From Chamaelirium japonicum (taxonomy: Eukaryota; Streptophyta; Magnoliopsida; Liliales; Melanthiaceae), in NCBI GenBank assembly GCA_947650365.1, contig OX393549.1:82190819-82254818 (forward strand): 64,000 nucleotides of DNA. The letters run 5' to 3'. The notes beneath the pieces are model-generated. The model did not search any database, was not told the origin of the DNA, and saw nothing but the letters and a program-made list of their open reading frames with translations. Position 1 is the stretch's first letter, and the number at the start of each line of letters is the position of its first letter. The position numbers were made by a program, and so were the translations under genes. Positions 23,180 to 33,359 of this stretch are shown here, in pieces.

Positions 23180-25592
23180 AAACAAAAGATATAATAGCGT
23201 CAAAGTTAGAAAAGAACCCAGAGAATTAGACACATATTTGGCAGAACTTTAAAAATATTAAATATATTATATTAATACATGTTGAATGCATATATGCATA
23301 ATTAGACTGACAAATTAAATAAATTAAATAAATGTTAACATAAAGATGAAAATATTTTTAAAACTAATATCTCCATCACTAACTCCAAGATAAGGCATAT
23401 AGAGCTTAACAACAACAGGGAGATATAATAATTTCAAAACTAACATCTCCACAACCAATACAAAGACAAAGTTGGCTAGAGTTTAACATGGAGATGATTA
23501 TGTACAGTGAAATCTAAGCTTATATACTCAAACAAAAAGAACCGAGGCCTACTGGGTCGGGCCCTATTTGGGCCTAATTTGGACAAAGTTAGCTTAGGCT
23601 TTGGGCCGGGCTAGACTCGAATATTCAAGGTTGACTGTGTTATGGGCCGGGTATGGATAACCACTAACCTCTATTTCTGAATTAGTCATGACATTCTTAA
23701 ACAAAATATAAATTTTAATTAAAAAAAGAACAAAGACAATAAGAACATGATATATCGTCTATAGGAGCATATGCACCTATTATGCATATGTCATCTATAG
23801 GAGTATAGCTCCCTATCAGAGAAATGATAGCTCCAAAAGGAAAAACATAAATAAAATATTATTAAATACATTATCCTTAAGGGGCTAAGGTTCAACAAGA
23901 ATATCTATTAATTCATTAATAGTTGGCCTTGTGTTATTTCTCTAACATGTGCCACTTGAATTAGCCTACAGCTATAGTTTTGGTTGCAAGAAAAAAATTA
24001 TTAAGATGGAAAAAAAATTAGCTATCAATGTATCATCAAAGGTAATACACAACACAAATATCCATCTGAATAATTCATAAAGTTTAAGATAAAACATCAC
24101 TATAATTGAAATATTGAGAACATAAAAATAATACTGATCTCATCAAGTTTCCATATAAAACATGTACCTACGTAGGGTGATTGAATCATAAATGAGAAAT
24201 CTTATATATAGAATTTCATATACAATGGCAATCGAAAAATATAGGTAGGGGTGTAAAAAAAGCCCATCGATCCAAGCCCGGCCCGAAAGTCAACAGCCCA
24301 AACTCGGCCCGAACATACCATGCGCCGGGCTCGGGCGGCCACCTTAAGCCCGCAGCCTGGCCCGAGAGCCCGATATAATTACTGTATATTTATTATATAT
24401 ATATAAACTGGGTGTGTTAAACATAAAGAAAATATTATGCTATGGTTTATGGCATCTCTTTACCTCTTAAAGGTTGAGCCTTCAAACCCCACTATATACA
24501 TATTTGTTTATTAAAAGATCATGACACCGGAGAAAGAGAGATACAAAGAGAGAGAGAGAGAGAGAGAGGATTTGTCCGGTGGAGAGTGAAGAGAGGTCGA
24601 CGACTTCGGTGCGAGAGATGTGAAAACCTAGATCGAGAATATATGGGTACAATCACTTTGCATTTTATATCTTTTATTGGGCCCCACTATGACGGCCATG
24701 GTAGTGATTATAAAACGACTGTCATATAGAAGGTTCAATACTTAGTTCCTTTTCATCTTCGAAGAATCTGGTGTGTCTAAAAGCACTTCAAAATTTATTC
24801 CTAAAAATGCAGTAACCTTTCCTAGACTTATTATGTGAAAAAATATATAAAAACCAAAAATCAAATCAAATCAACTAACAACTATAAAAGCCTAGTTCTT
24901 GGCATGCATAAAAATTAATCACTTCTTATATAACAAAAAAGGTGAATAGGACCTAACAAGGATAATTGACTACAACTACAAGAAAAATTGAGGTAATGAA
25001 TGATCTACCAGTCGTTATGAAAATTAATTATGATTTACAAGTAAATCCTAGTATCTGGCTCTTAAAACACATTGGTTTTCATGTTATAGTGCAAGCTATT
25101 GTCAGATGCAAGTCCGATGAAAGTAACATCGGAGTGGTTAATAAAATGATAAATCAGTATCACATTCTCAGATCGATGTACTAATTTATGCAGTACACTA
25201 TCAGAATGAGAAAATAGGGAAGACAATTTTCAAAATTTGTGCACAAGAGAGCAGGTTCCAATAATAACAGAACACAGAGATCATGATGGTTTAATAAAAT
25301 GGCAAGTATGATTTGCAGCTGAAGAAAACAATTCAATTAGTGGGTTTCAGCCACCTGTTGCATGCTGCCATGTCAATCGAGGCAGTGAAATCGAGAAAAC
25401 CTTCGAACTGAATGCCATTTCTCGACTCAAAGAGGAATTTTTTTTTAAAAAAAAAGCATTTCTTTTAACTGATATAGCATTCTGCACCTACTATTCCTTC
25501 TCAAAAAAAAAAAAAATTAACTAATATAGCATCCTGCACCTACTATTCCTTTTCAAAATAAAAATTAAAATTTATGAGTGATTCAGAATATG

Positions 25593-25623
<31 letters not shown>

Positions 25624-25690
25624 CTGACTGTGCTCCCATCTCAAGAGGCCATGAGTTCCGTCCTCACCTCAGACCCATGACTCCCCCTCC
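23180..25690 (-). other. CACTA 5' non-coding region
   Basis: AT-rich stretch upstream of the TNP2 start, with no supportable gene. It contains a fragment of a GGCCCGAAAGTC-rich MITE (24247-24370), a (GA)n run at about 24546-24569 and another at about 25600-25622. Introns or untranslated leader of the transposase transcript may lie here. Confidence 0.5.
24247..24370 (+). mobile_element. MITE fragment (TAGGGGTGTAA end)
   Basis: Starts GTAGGGGTGTAAAAAAAGCCC and continues with GGCCCG/CGGGCTCGG sequence like the hAT-type MITEs elsewhere in the window. No right terminus is found. Confidence 0.5.
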
Positions 25691-25699
25691 CCTTTCGCT

Positions 25700-26150
25700 T
25701 TAAACCCATGACTCGACCTCACAACTCACCTCCCCCCCCCTCCCCTTCATTGAACGCAGGAGAGAGATCGGAGACGTGGGAGGCGCGACGGCGACGCACC
25801 GGTGGCCCAATGGCAATGTGGGAGGCGCAAGGCAGCCCGATGGTGACATGGGAGGCGCGATGGCAGCGCACCGTCGAGTGGGAGGCACGACGACTAGTAG
25901 GAGAAGCGGGAGGCACGACGGCGGCGCACCGGCGGCCCGACGGCGAGTGGGAGGTACGATGCCCGACGGCCCAACGGCAACCCTAGCGGCACACCGGTGG
26001 CCCGACTGCGAGTGGGAGAAGCGGGAGGCACGACGACGAGTGGGAGGCACGACGCCCGACAGCAACCAGAGAGAGAGAGGGGGGGGGGGTTACCTGCAGC
26101 GAACCTAGCGGTGTCGCCGGTGTGGGAGAAGCGGGGGAAGGAGAGAAACG
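25700..26150 (-). repeat. GC-rich degenerate tandem repeat near the CACTA 5' end
   Basis: Units of the type GTGGGAGGCACGACG and GCACCGGTGGCCCGA repeat irregularly and make arginine/proline-rich open frames on both strands (VVPPTRRRA repeated on the minus strand). It contrasts sharply with the AT-rich surroundings and sits between the terminus and the transposase, so a promoter or 5'-leader role is a reasonable guess. Coding is unlikely. Confidence 0.6.
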
Positions 26151-26189
26151 AAGGAACGAAGCCTCGGTTCTTTTACTCGCGAAAATAAC

Positions 26190-26463
26190 AAACCCTTAGG
26201 TCCCTTACACTTAAATTTGGGTCACGAGGTAATCACGTGAAACTAAAAAAATTTTAAAATAAATTTTATGATATTTTAGTAATAGTTGTAATCGTTACAA
26301 ACATAAATAAAAAACGTTACGTTATATCAAAAACGCTATTCTATGAATTACTAAAAGAAATTTTCAATTACTAACGCTTATAACTATTACCAATTTTGTA
26401 ACGGCAATAAGTGTTACAAACCAAAAAAACAGTGTGTTACAAAATCACAGTTTTGGTGTAGTG
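26190..26463 (+). repeat. CACTA right terminus and subterminal repeats
   Basis: Repeats of the type AATAGTTGTAATCGTTACAA and TAACGCTTATAACTATTAC mirror those at the left end and stop at the terminal repeat ending TTTTGGTGTAGTG. Confidence 0.8.
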
Positions 26464-26591
26464 TGGAACCAATTTCTCAGTGGGCGTGATGGAGGTAAGA
26501 GCCGGTTCCAGGTGAGACCATGGCGATAGCCATGTGGGGTCTGTGGAAGACGAGGTATGTGAAAATTTTTGAAGGACGTGCATTGTCTAGC

Positions 26592-26755
26592 ACGGCTACA
26601 GCTCTTTAGGGCCGTTTTGAGTTAACCCGATTCTTATACAAATGCTAGGCCAATGGCCTTTTTTTTTGGTACTTCAAAGGGGAGGTCACAATCGGACCTC
26701 CTGGAAGCGCCACATGCGGCGCTCATAGATACACAGCCCTTGACCAAAGAACAAA
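26592..26755 (-). mobile_element. LINE/retroposon junction fragment
   Basis: Nearly identical to 44853-45017: the same CACGGCTACAG(C/T)TCTTTAGG flank, the same CCAATGGCC followed by a T run, and the same TTGGTACTTCAAAGGGG start. The T run is the poly(A) tail of a minus-strand retroposon. Just to the left (about 26520-26590) a short frame reads LWKTRYVKIFEG, which resembles the linker before LINE RNase H. Confidence 0.65.
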
Positions 26756-27038
26756 TTGACATTTGACGGAGGGCCGGTGGGTCCCACTGTCATCACTGTG
26801 GACCCCCAGGCGGGGCTAGTGGGTCCCGCTGTCGCCTATGTGGACCCCCAGGCAGGGCTGGTGGGCCCTGGTGTCGTCTCTAGGGACCCCCAAGCAGGGC
26901 TGGTGGGTCCTGCTGTCGCCTCTGTGGACCCCCAGGCAGGGCTGGTGGGTCCCGCTGTCGTCTTTGTGGACCCCCAGGCAGAGCTGGTGGGTCCCGTTGC
27001 GGGGTGTTGGCCAAAATTTGCACCACAGTTACCCCCTC
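26756..27038 (-). repeat. LTR U3 fragment with 42-bp tandem repeats
   Basis: About six units around GTGGACCCCCAGGCAGGGCT recur with a 42-base spacing (cores at 26801, 26843, 26885, 26927, 26969). On the minus strand, GGAGGGGGTAAC then TGTGGTGCAAATTTTGGCC looks like a polypurine tract plus LTR start, matching the starts of the LTRs at 58660-60183 and the 41-bp repeat LTRs near 57.3 and 62.6 kb. It ends about 115 bases before the TATA box of EF-hand copy 2. The open frame through it is a repeat product. Confidence 0.75.
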
Positions 27039-27088
27039 CAAGTTAGCTTATAGGTTGATCTGGATGACTTGGAACCCAGGTGCAAAAT

Positions 27089-27195
27089 TCATCAACCCAT
27101 ATGGCTATCCAAACCACATTTTCCAATGTCTGACCATGCATCGCCGCCGGTCTATAAATTGCCGATTCATCAACCCGTATGGCTATCCAAACCCC
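27089..27195 (+). repeat. promoter duplication before EF-hand copy 2
   Basis: CATCAACCC(A/G)TATGGCTATCCAAACC occurs twice, at about 27090 and 27167, on either side of the TATA box. Copy 1 has only one, so this arose after the gene duplication. Confidence 0.7.
27153..27158 (+). promoter_or_regulatory. TATA box of EF-hand copy 2
   Basis: TATAAA in the same GTCTATAAATTGCCG context as copy 1, 69 bases before the conserved ATG. Confidence 0.75.
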
Positions 27196-27221
27196 TCTGA
27201 TTCCGTCGAGGATCGGCCGCC

Positions 27222-27502
27222 ATGGTGTTTGACCTAACGGTGAGGCCGCCGGCGGCGGGATCAAGATGACGGAGCAGAGGTTCAAGGAGTGGCTGAAGCA
27301 CGTCGACCGCGACGGCGACGGCGTGATCAGCAGGCAGGAGCTGAGGGACGCGTTTAAATCCCTGGGGATGCACTTCACGAGATGGAAAGCGTGGCGGGCG
27401 GTGCGGAGGGCGGACCTCAACTCGAGCGGCGGCATCGACGGCGACGCCGAGGTTGAGGAGCTCATCAAATATGTGAGAACTTTAGGGATCATGGCCACTT
27501 AG
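27222..27502 (+). pseudogene. EF-hand protein copy 2, frameshifted near its start
   Basis: Close relative of copy 1, with the body nearly identical: loop 1 DRDGDGVISRQE, linker RWKAWRAVRR, degenerate loop 2 DLNSSGGIDGDA. The conserved start (GCCGCCATGG at 27222) is present, but the stretch to the internal ATG at 27266 is 44 bases against 54 in copy 1. This 10-base deletion throws the body out of frame, and translation from 27222 stops at 27267-27269 after 15 codons. The body can only be made from the internal ATG (27266), giving 78 residues that still contain both EF-hands but lack the N-terminal 18. Whether that shorter protein is made is unknown. Confidence 0.8.
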
Positions 27503-27925
27503 TAGTAGTGACATAGCGCCCATAAGTCATGCCGCTTAGCTATTACTTGGTTGGTGTAAGTGGTGCTCACTCTTGTTGCCATTTCAGTACTCTAGCTTGA
27601 TGTGTGGCTATCTTCTACTTGGGTTTCCTTTTTTAGACACAAGTGATGGTGATTTGCATATTAGAATTGAACAATTTTTTTTGTTGAGGCGGATAGCAAT
27701 CAGTCTTTTTAACTGTTTTAGTTTAGGATAAGTCCCGATAATTTTTTTTTTAAAGTTCAGGTCCATGTTTCACCGTATCAATTACAACGGTTTAATTAAT
27801 TACTAAAAGAATAAAATGTTAAGAATAACTTGCTGAATTTACTAAATTGTCATAACCTATAAACCGTATGCGATCCCCAACGAAATGTCTAGTTTCGAAA
27901 ACGATAGCGGGATCATTATGTTTGG

Positions 27926-28010
27926 TACAGTGATTTCACTGTAGCAACTACAGTGATTTTCGTCATGACTGCTAAAAATAGCTTTGCTGCAGTGAAATCA
28001 CTGTAGCAAT
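27926..28010 (+). repeat. short inverted repeat (about 85 bp)
   Basis: CAGTGATTTCACTGTAGCAA on the left and TGCAGTGAAATCACTGTAGC on the right pair around a short middle. Possibly a small MITE. Confidence 0.6.
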
Positions 28011-28408
28011 GATACTCAATTTTATACAAATAATATATAATTTTTTATTTTGAAAAAACTGAAGCGTTGAATATAATTTCATATAATTGACACTTTTATG
28101 ATGAGAGCCCCCTAGGGTTTTTCCGGTGGCTTGTAGATCCTAACAATCCGAAGCCGTCCATAGGGTTATATAGAACTAGTAGGTGTCAATGGCAAGACCC
28201 TAAACCATGGTGATACCGTGATTCGGGGCGACTAAGTTAAGGGCTTTAGTGCAAAATAAGTTCACTGGGATCCAACCAACCCAATGTTTGTCATGTTGTA
28301 TCAAAACTTCCAAATCTTTCCAATTTCAAGTCCGCTAAAATCTTCGACACCGACTATGCCAACCATATCTCAACTTTTGCTCATAGAGTATTTCTTGACT
28401 TTCTCAAG

Positions 28409-28733
28409 TAGGGATGCAAAGGTCTGTTTCGGTGTGGTTTTGGGCAAAATCGTAATTGCACTGTAACACCGAACCGCCAGACCGAAACAATATCGCACCA
28501 CGACGGTTTACAATTATGTAAAACCGAAACCGCACCATGCGGTGCACCACAGTTTATCATTATAAAGACCTAAACAGTGCGGTTTTATATGGCTTTGATC
28601 AAAACCGAAACCGTACCGCTACACCAAAACCGAAACCACACCGTGATGGTTTATATTTTGGCAAACCAAAATCACATCATGCGGTGCGGTTTATCGCAGT
28701 TTTCGGTTTTAAACCGCACCGCTGCCATCCCTA
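28409..28733 (+). mobile_element. hAT-type MITE with 8-bp TSD TTCTCAAG
   Basis: Begins TAGGGATGCAAAGG and ends CTGCCATCCCTA. The exact 8-base sequence TTCTCAAG flanks it at 28401-28408 and 28734-28741. The interior is rich in AAACCGAAACCG and GGTGCGGTTT. No coding capacity, so it depends on a transposase elsewhere. Confidence 0.9.
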
Positions 28734-28741
28734 TTCTCAAG

Positions 28742-29458
28742 AAGCAGTGATAGACCCAAAAACTCTAAAATTAAAGATGAGAAGTTTTTTTTTTTATTTG
28801 TAAAGATTTTCTTTTTAATTAAAAACTTCAAAGGGACCTATAAGATTTTTTTTAAGATTTGGGTGGCCATGGCCCCCTCAGCCCCCCCTTGGTTCCGCCC
28901 ATATCAAGAATAGTATTTTGATTTAATCAGAGAAGAAAAGAGGGAAAAAAAAATTGTAATTGTAATTTTTTACAAATTAGGACAAATTAGAAATGGTTGT
29001 ATACTAATTTTGATAATTAACCTACTAGTTGGGGGTGGAATTTACAAAAAATCTTCACTATAAGTTTCTTTCTCTTAAGTTCAAATTGAGGGGAAGAGAT
29101 ACGAATTAACCCTAAGAGTGATCCTACTCTTTCTCTCTCTTCCCCTTTCTCTCTCATCCACATTATCAACTTCCCTCTTCCATGGGCCAACCCCCCTCCC
29201 CCCCCCCCCCCCTTCCCTCCTTTTTTTTTTTGTGGGAATCTGTTTAACATAGCAGGCTAGGAGTAGAGAGATTAAAGTAGAATTTTAATAAATCTAAAAA
29301 AAAAATAAGCATCGTGATTATAAAGTCGAACCCTCCTCCCATTTCTTCTCTAAAGTGGGTCCCATTTTGAACATATCCTTTGCTCGTCTATATTACCAAG
29401 TAAAGAGTAGATAAAAACTCAATTTTAAGTTACAAAAGTTCAAAAATTTGTTGTAGGA
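28742..29458 (+). other. intergenic, no gene seen
   Basis: AT-rich, with a homopolymer C run near 29195-29212 and pyrimidine-rich CTCTCT stretches. No gene or element end was identified. Confidence 0.4.
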
Positions 29459-29465
29459 GGCTAAG

Positions 29466-29502
29466 TTGTTGTTGTTGTTGTTGTTGCTGCTGCTGCTGTT
29501 GG
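29466..29502 (+). repeat. (GTT)n/(GCT)n microsatellite
   Basis: GTTGTTGTTGTTGTTGTTGCTGCTGCTGCTG. A low-complexity trinucleotide run at the start of the decayed frame that follows. Confidence 0.8.
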
Positions 29503-29579
29503 TGAAGCTGCTGACGTTGTATGACCTGAAGGGGTCATAGGAGGAGTGGACTATATGTAGAAATTTGAAAGAGATAATA

Positions 29580-30315
29580 GTTTTAAAGAGAAGATTCTGG
29601 ATGCGGCTATAGAGAGAGCTGTAGAGAGCATCTATGAGGAGCTCGCTAATAAGGTAATCAGCTAAGACTGCAATGATACTCCAACATATAGGTTTGAATA
29701 CTCTGCTTTATATGGAGCTGGAGGTGGAAACGCAACAAATGATGGATTGCTTGGGGAGCAACAACGAGGTGGTGTGGAAGACTTTAGAGAAAACCAAGGT
29801 GCAGCTGGCCGTGGGACTTCGGTTCTTGATGCAGTCCCTTTCTCAGGGGATGGGGCTTCTCAAAAGGGTGACATGGTGGATCCGAGGGATCCAAGGAGAA
29901 GACCCTTTTCAACTTCACTTGGGCCATTGGGTGAACTTCTTTCCCTTGCCCATCGATCATGCGTCATAACTCTCGCTTGGCAAATCTTGGGAAGGATTCG
30001 ATTGATGTTAGGATAGCTCTACAAGCCAAATCTAGTGTTTTTGAACCAGGCATACACAACCGACCTCCCCGTCCAAGAGTCGCCTGGACAGGAGATCCAA
30101 CCCTTCAAGATAAATCAGATTCTCTCCTTTAGAATAGTTGGGATCAACTATTAACCTTTGATGATGATGAGTAGAACCTATCTCCTAACATACTAGAGGA
30201 CGACACCATTCTTGATATAACCTCGTCTATTGGCTTCTCAAGCAAGGGGGAGGTAATGAAGTCCTTTTTAGCTCATATCCGTCACTTGGAAAGATCAAGA
30301 GCTTCAAAGTCTTAA
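29580..30315 (+). pseudogene. unrecognised decayed coding-like stretch
   Basis: From about 29580 a protein-like frame reads FKEKILDAAIERAVESIYEE; then, from 29747, GEQQRGGVEDFRENQGAAGR to SLGPLGELLSLAHRS. After a frame change at about 29960, a further frame to the stop at 30313-30315 reads KDSIDVRIALQAKSSVFEPG, then RPPRPRVAWTGDPTLQDKSD and EVMKSFLAHIRHLERSRASK, with two internal stops. An AATAAA-like signal lies at about 30441. It may be the gag/ORF1 part of a retroelement or a processed gene. I do not recognise the family. Confidence 0.4.
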
Positions 30316-30473
30316 GACTTAGGAGTCTTTTGATTTAATTGTTTGGAGCTTTTGGACTTTCCAAGTTAGACAGTATTGGTCGGAAATCCTTTTTGGGCAT
30401 TTAGTGCCTTTTAGGCATTGTTTGTATTTTCTACTTCTTTTAATAAATAGGTAGATGTCAAGACCGAACCTCC

Positions 30474-30497
30474 CCCCCCCCCCCCCCCCCCCCCCCC
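30474..30497 (+). repeat. poly-C run
   Basis: About 24 consecutive C residues following the decayed coding stretch; the length is unreliable in any assembly. Confidence 0.8.
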
Positions 30498-30629
30498 TCC
30501 TCTCATCCATTAAAAAAGGGATTTCTAAAAAAAAATAGTTTAAAAATTCTAATATTTAGAAAGCAACCTACGGAGCAATGATAATTTCTATTACCCAATG
30601 CGAACCTCACATAGCTGATAACCCCCACC

Positions 30630-31440
30630 CCCACCCCCACCCCAACACACACACACACACACATATTCTCTCTTCAGTGATGGGAACAAAGATCATTGTC
30701 TTCATATATTCGTTGTGCGCTCCTCTCTCCAAAAGGTTGGGGAGTTTCGGGACCCTCTTAGTGTTGTCACACACACTCTCTGTCTCTCTCTCATAATTGT
30801 CTGTTGACATTGATCTTCCCACAAAGTCATTTACTTGTCTCTCTTAATAACCCTAGCCTTTGCGTGTCTCTCTCCTAACGGGTGAGGCCATGCATCATGA
30901 TTCTCTCAAGAATGACAGTGGATCAATCGACGTTACGCCGTTTCCGGTTCAAGTAATGCTACTCTGACAATCTAAAAAAAACAAACCAGACCCAAAAACA
31001 TGGCACCCACTTTCGTAGCTCCCTCCGTGTAGCTCTCTCTCTCTCTCTCTCTAACTGCGGTCCCACTCTCTCACCTCCTCATCTCATCTTTCTGTCTCTC
31101 ATCAAATCTGTCTTTGCTTGCCTCTCTCCTAACCCTCTGCGTGTCTCCCTCCCAAAGGTGAGGCCATGCATCAGGTTCTCTCAAGAATGAGTCGATTCGA
31201 TCAATCGACAAGACTTTTATGCCATTCTGGCCGGGTTCTTAGCACTGAACCCGCCCACTTCTGACCGGAGGAACCCTATAGCTAGCATTCACCTTTGTAG
31301 GCCGGCATCTAGCCCGCCCCTCCAACCCTGTCCATCGCCAACTCCATACAACAAAAGCATAATAGAGCATCATCAACCAACTCCCAAAACAGCTCCCATC
31401 CCATGTGACATCAAATACTTTTGCTATATATATATAGTAG
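30630..31440 (+). repeat. CT/CA-rich segment with a 280-bp-offset duplication
   Basis: A CCCCCA/CA run lies at 30624-30662 and CT runs at 30778-30791 and 31035-31053. A block ending GTGAGGCCATGCATCA...TTCTCTCAAGAATGA occurs at about 30880 and again at about 31160. No gene. Confidence 0.6.
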
Positions 31441-31626
31441 TGAAGAGAATTTACTCTAATCGGCTCCTACCCGTCCTACGTGGCGGTAGGAGCCGGAACC
31501 AGCTTAGATATGCTGAGATCTAAAAAGTAGTTCCTATGTGGGGCCTGCTCATGTGAAAAAAATATATATATATTGATACTTGGCTTTGCAGATCAACGGT
31601 CCAAAATAAAATAGAGTCGTTGGGAC

Positions 31627-32226
31627 TAGGGATGGCAACGGGTCGGGTTTGGGGCGGGTCGGCCCTATCCTGAACCCGCTCCATTATATTTTATCCCGCT
31701 CATACCCGTCCCAAACCCGTGTCGGGTTTTGAGGGTAATTCCTAAACCCGTCCCAATTAGCATTGAAAAAACCCGTGCCCGCCCCGCCCCGCCCCGTTTA
31801 TGCATTGCGGGTCGGGTCGGGTCGGGTCGGGTTCACCAAAACTGCATATTTAGCTTCTTGGACCCACCTAATTGCAGTTCTACATGGAGAAGAATATTGA
31901 GTAAAAATTCTGATAAGCTAAGAGCAATAGTAAGCATACTCATCAAAGGTATGCTTACTATTGGATGGAAGCATACTCATTAAAGGTATGCTTACTCATC
32001 AAAGGTATGCTTACTCATCAAAAACTCATATGATAGCCTGATAGGTTATATACCCGGGTCGGGTCGGGGCGGGTTGGAGTAAAACCCGAACCCGACCCGA
32101 ACCCGACCGGGTTTTAAATGCAAATCCCAAACCCGTCCCAAACCCGTTTTTGAGCATCCCAAACCCGTCCCAATAGGGTCGGGTCGGGTCGGGTAGCCCA
32201 ATAAACCCGAATAATTGCCATCCCTA
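31627..32226 (+). mobile_element. hAT-type MITE with 8-bp TSD GTTGGGAC
   Basis: Begins TAGGGATGGCAACGGGTCGG and ends ATTGCCATCCCTA. GTTGGGAC flanks it at 31619-31626 and 32227-32234 exactly. 600 bases, with GGGTCGGGTCGGGT arms. The centre carries several AAAGGTATGCTTACT copies that form small inverted repeats. Non-coding. Confidence 0.92.
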
Positions 32227-32423
32227 GTTGGGACTTGGGGCTTGGGAACTAACGGGCCTTGGCTTTGAAGATCAACGGTAGATGCTTGCATGTGGTGTTT
32301 TGGGGCTTGTCAACCAACGGTACAAAATAAATTAGATCTATCCTATGTGGCAGATAGGAGGAGGATGGGATTCGGCTGGAGGAGGTGTTTTTGCTCACCA
32401 ATTCCTATCCTATGTGACATATG

Positions 32424-32881
32424 TAGGGTTAGCAATTTCGGACCCGACACGGCAGACCCGACACGAAATTAGCGGGTCTGTATCAGGGCTAAACAGGTTA
32501 AGGTCGTAAACGGGTCGACAAGATAGACCCTTTAATAAACGGGTCGGGTCCGGGTTTAGGGTCTGGACACGGTAGACCCGGGAAGACCCGTTTAAAATTC
32601 ACCGGGTCATGTTGGGTTGGGTCGGGTCTACCCGCAATCCGATACTATAATATATAGTATTAGCGGGTCTATCGGGTTGGATCGGGTCAACTGAATATAC
32701 TCGTGTGATAAATGGGTCTAACGGGTGTTATCAGGTCTACCCGTTTATAAACGGGTCGGGTATGGGTTTAGAATCTAGACACGATTAGCTAAACGGATCG
32801 GGTCCGGGTCTAGGGGTTTTGGACACGACCCGAAACCCGACCCGACACGAACCCGACCCGACACGACCATTGCCACCCCTA
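32424..32881 (+). mobile_element. hAT-type MITE, degenerate 8-bp TSD
   Basis: Begins TAGGGTTAGCAATTTCGG and ends CATTGCCACCCCTA. The flanks GACATATG (32416-32423) and GGCAGATG (32882-32889) match at six of eight positions. A related empty-site-like context (TATGTGGCAGATAGGAGGAGG) sits nearby at 32345. The truncated element at 7655-8013 is its minus-strand relative. Confidence 0.85.
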
Positions 32882-33143
32882 GGCAGATGGGAGGAGGATG
32901 AGAGCTAAAGTTGGCCCCACTTGAAAAGGAGTAAGTTGGAGATGCTTTTAATTACAGAATAACCAACGCTAGCTAGCCCAACCGCATCCATGCATCAAAT
33001 CACCCAAAAGATCGATAATGCGATTCGGGCTCATTAATACAACTATTGTCGAATCCTGGAACAGTAAATCCACCCCATCTGCTCAGTAGCTAGTCACTCA
33101 CATGGTCTAGGGTTAGGGACTTACTACTACTGTCTCACCAGTT

Positions 33144-33263
33144 CAAATCTCCTCAGATCGGTGGGCCCGGCCTACTGCATCACAGCCACAGCCTATCGGC
33201 TGGCTGCGGCTGTGATGAATGCCGGGACCACCAAGGACCGTCGACTAACTGGAGGAGATTTGA
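33144..33263 (+). mobile_element. foldback MITE, GATCTCCTCC family
   Basis: CAAATCTCCTC pairs with GAGGAGATTTG, and CATCACAGCC pairs with GGCTGTGATG. It ends 19 bases before the TATA box of EF-hand copy 3. Confidence 0.75.
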
Positions 33264-33281
33264 AGTCCTGCCTCACCTGTC

Positions 33282-33287
33282 TATAAA
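33282..33287 (+). promoter_or_regulatory. TATA box of EF-hand copy 3
   Basis: TATAAA in GTCTATAAATGGCCG, 78 bases before the start codon. Confidence 0.8.
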
Positions 33288-33359
33288 TGGCCGGTACCCG
33301 TAACTATCTGAGCTCCACTCGTCTCTTTCGATCGGAGTACTCGTCTCGCCACCATCAGC

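Larger units (their letters stand above)
10746..26463 (-). mobile_element. complete CACTA (En/Spm-type) DNA transposon, 15.7 kb
   Basis: Left end CACTACACCAAAATCACGAT and right end ATCACAGTTTTGGTGTAGTG are inverted repeats with the diagnostic CACTA terminus. The flanking bases are TGG at 10743-10745 and TGG at 26464-26466, the 3-bp target duplication typical of this superfamily. Subterminal repeats occur at both ends. It carries two genes on the minus strand: a TNP2-type transposase nearer the right end and a Ptta/TNP1-type gene nearer the left. The transcriptional 5' end is therefore the right end. The rest is non-coding filler with repeats and a GC-rich block. The transposase has nonsense codons, so this copy cannot move on its own, but intact ends could be served in trans. 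Confidence 0.95.

Noticed and set aside
25700-26065. Minus-strand frame with VVPPTRRRA repeats inside the CACTA element
   Set aside because: Degenerate GC-rich tandem repeat, low complexity, no domain.
26756-27046. 96-residue frame with repeated QAGLVGPAV
   Set aside because: It is the translation of a 42-bp LTR repeat (42 is a multiple of three), not a collagen-like gene.
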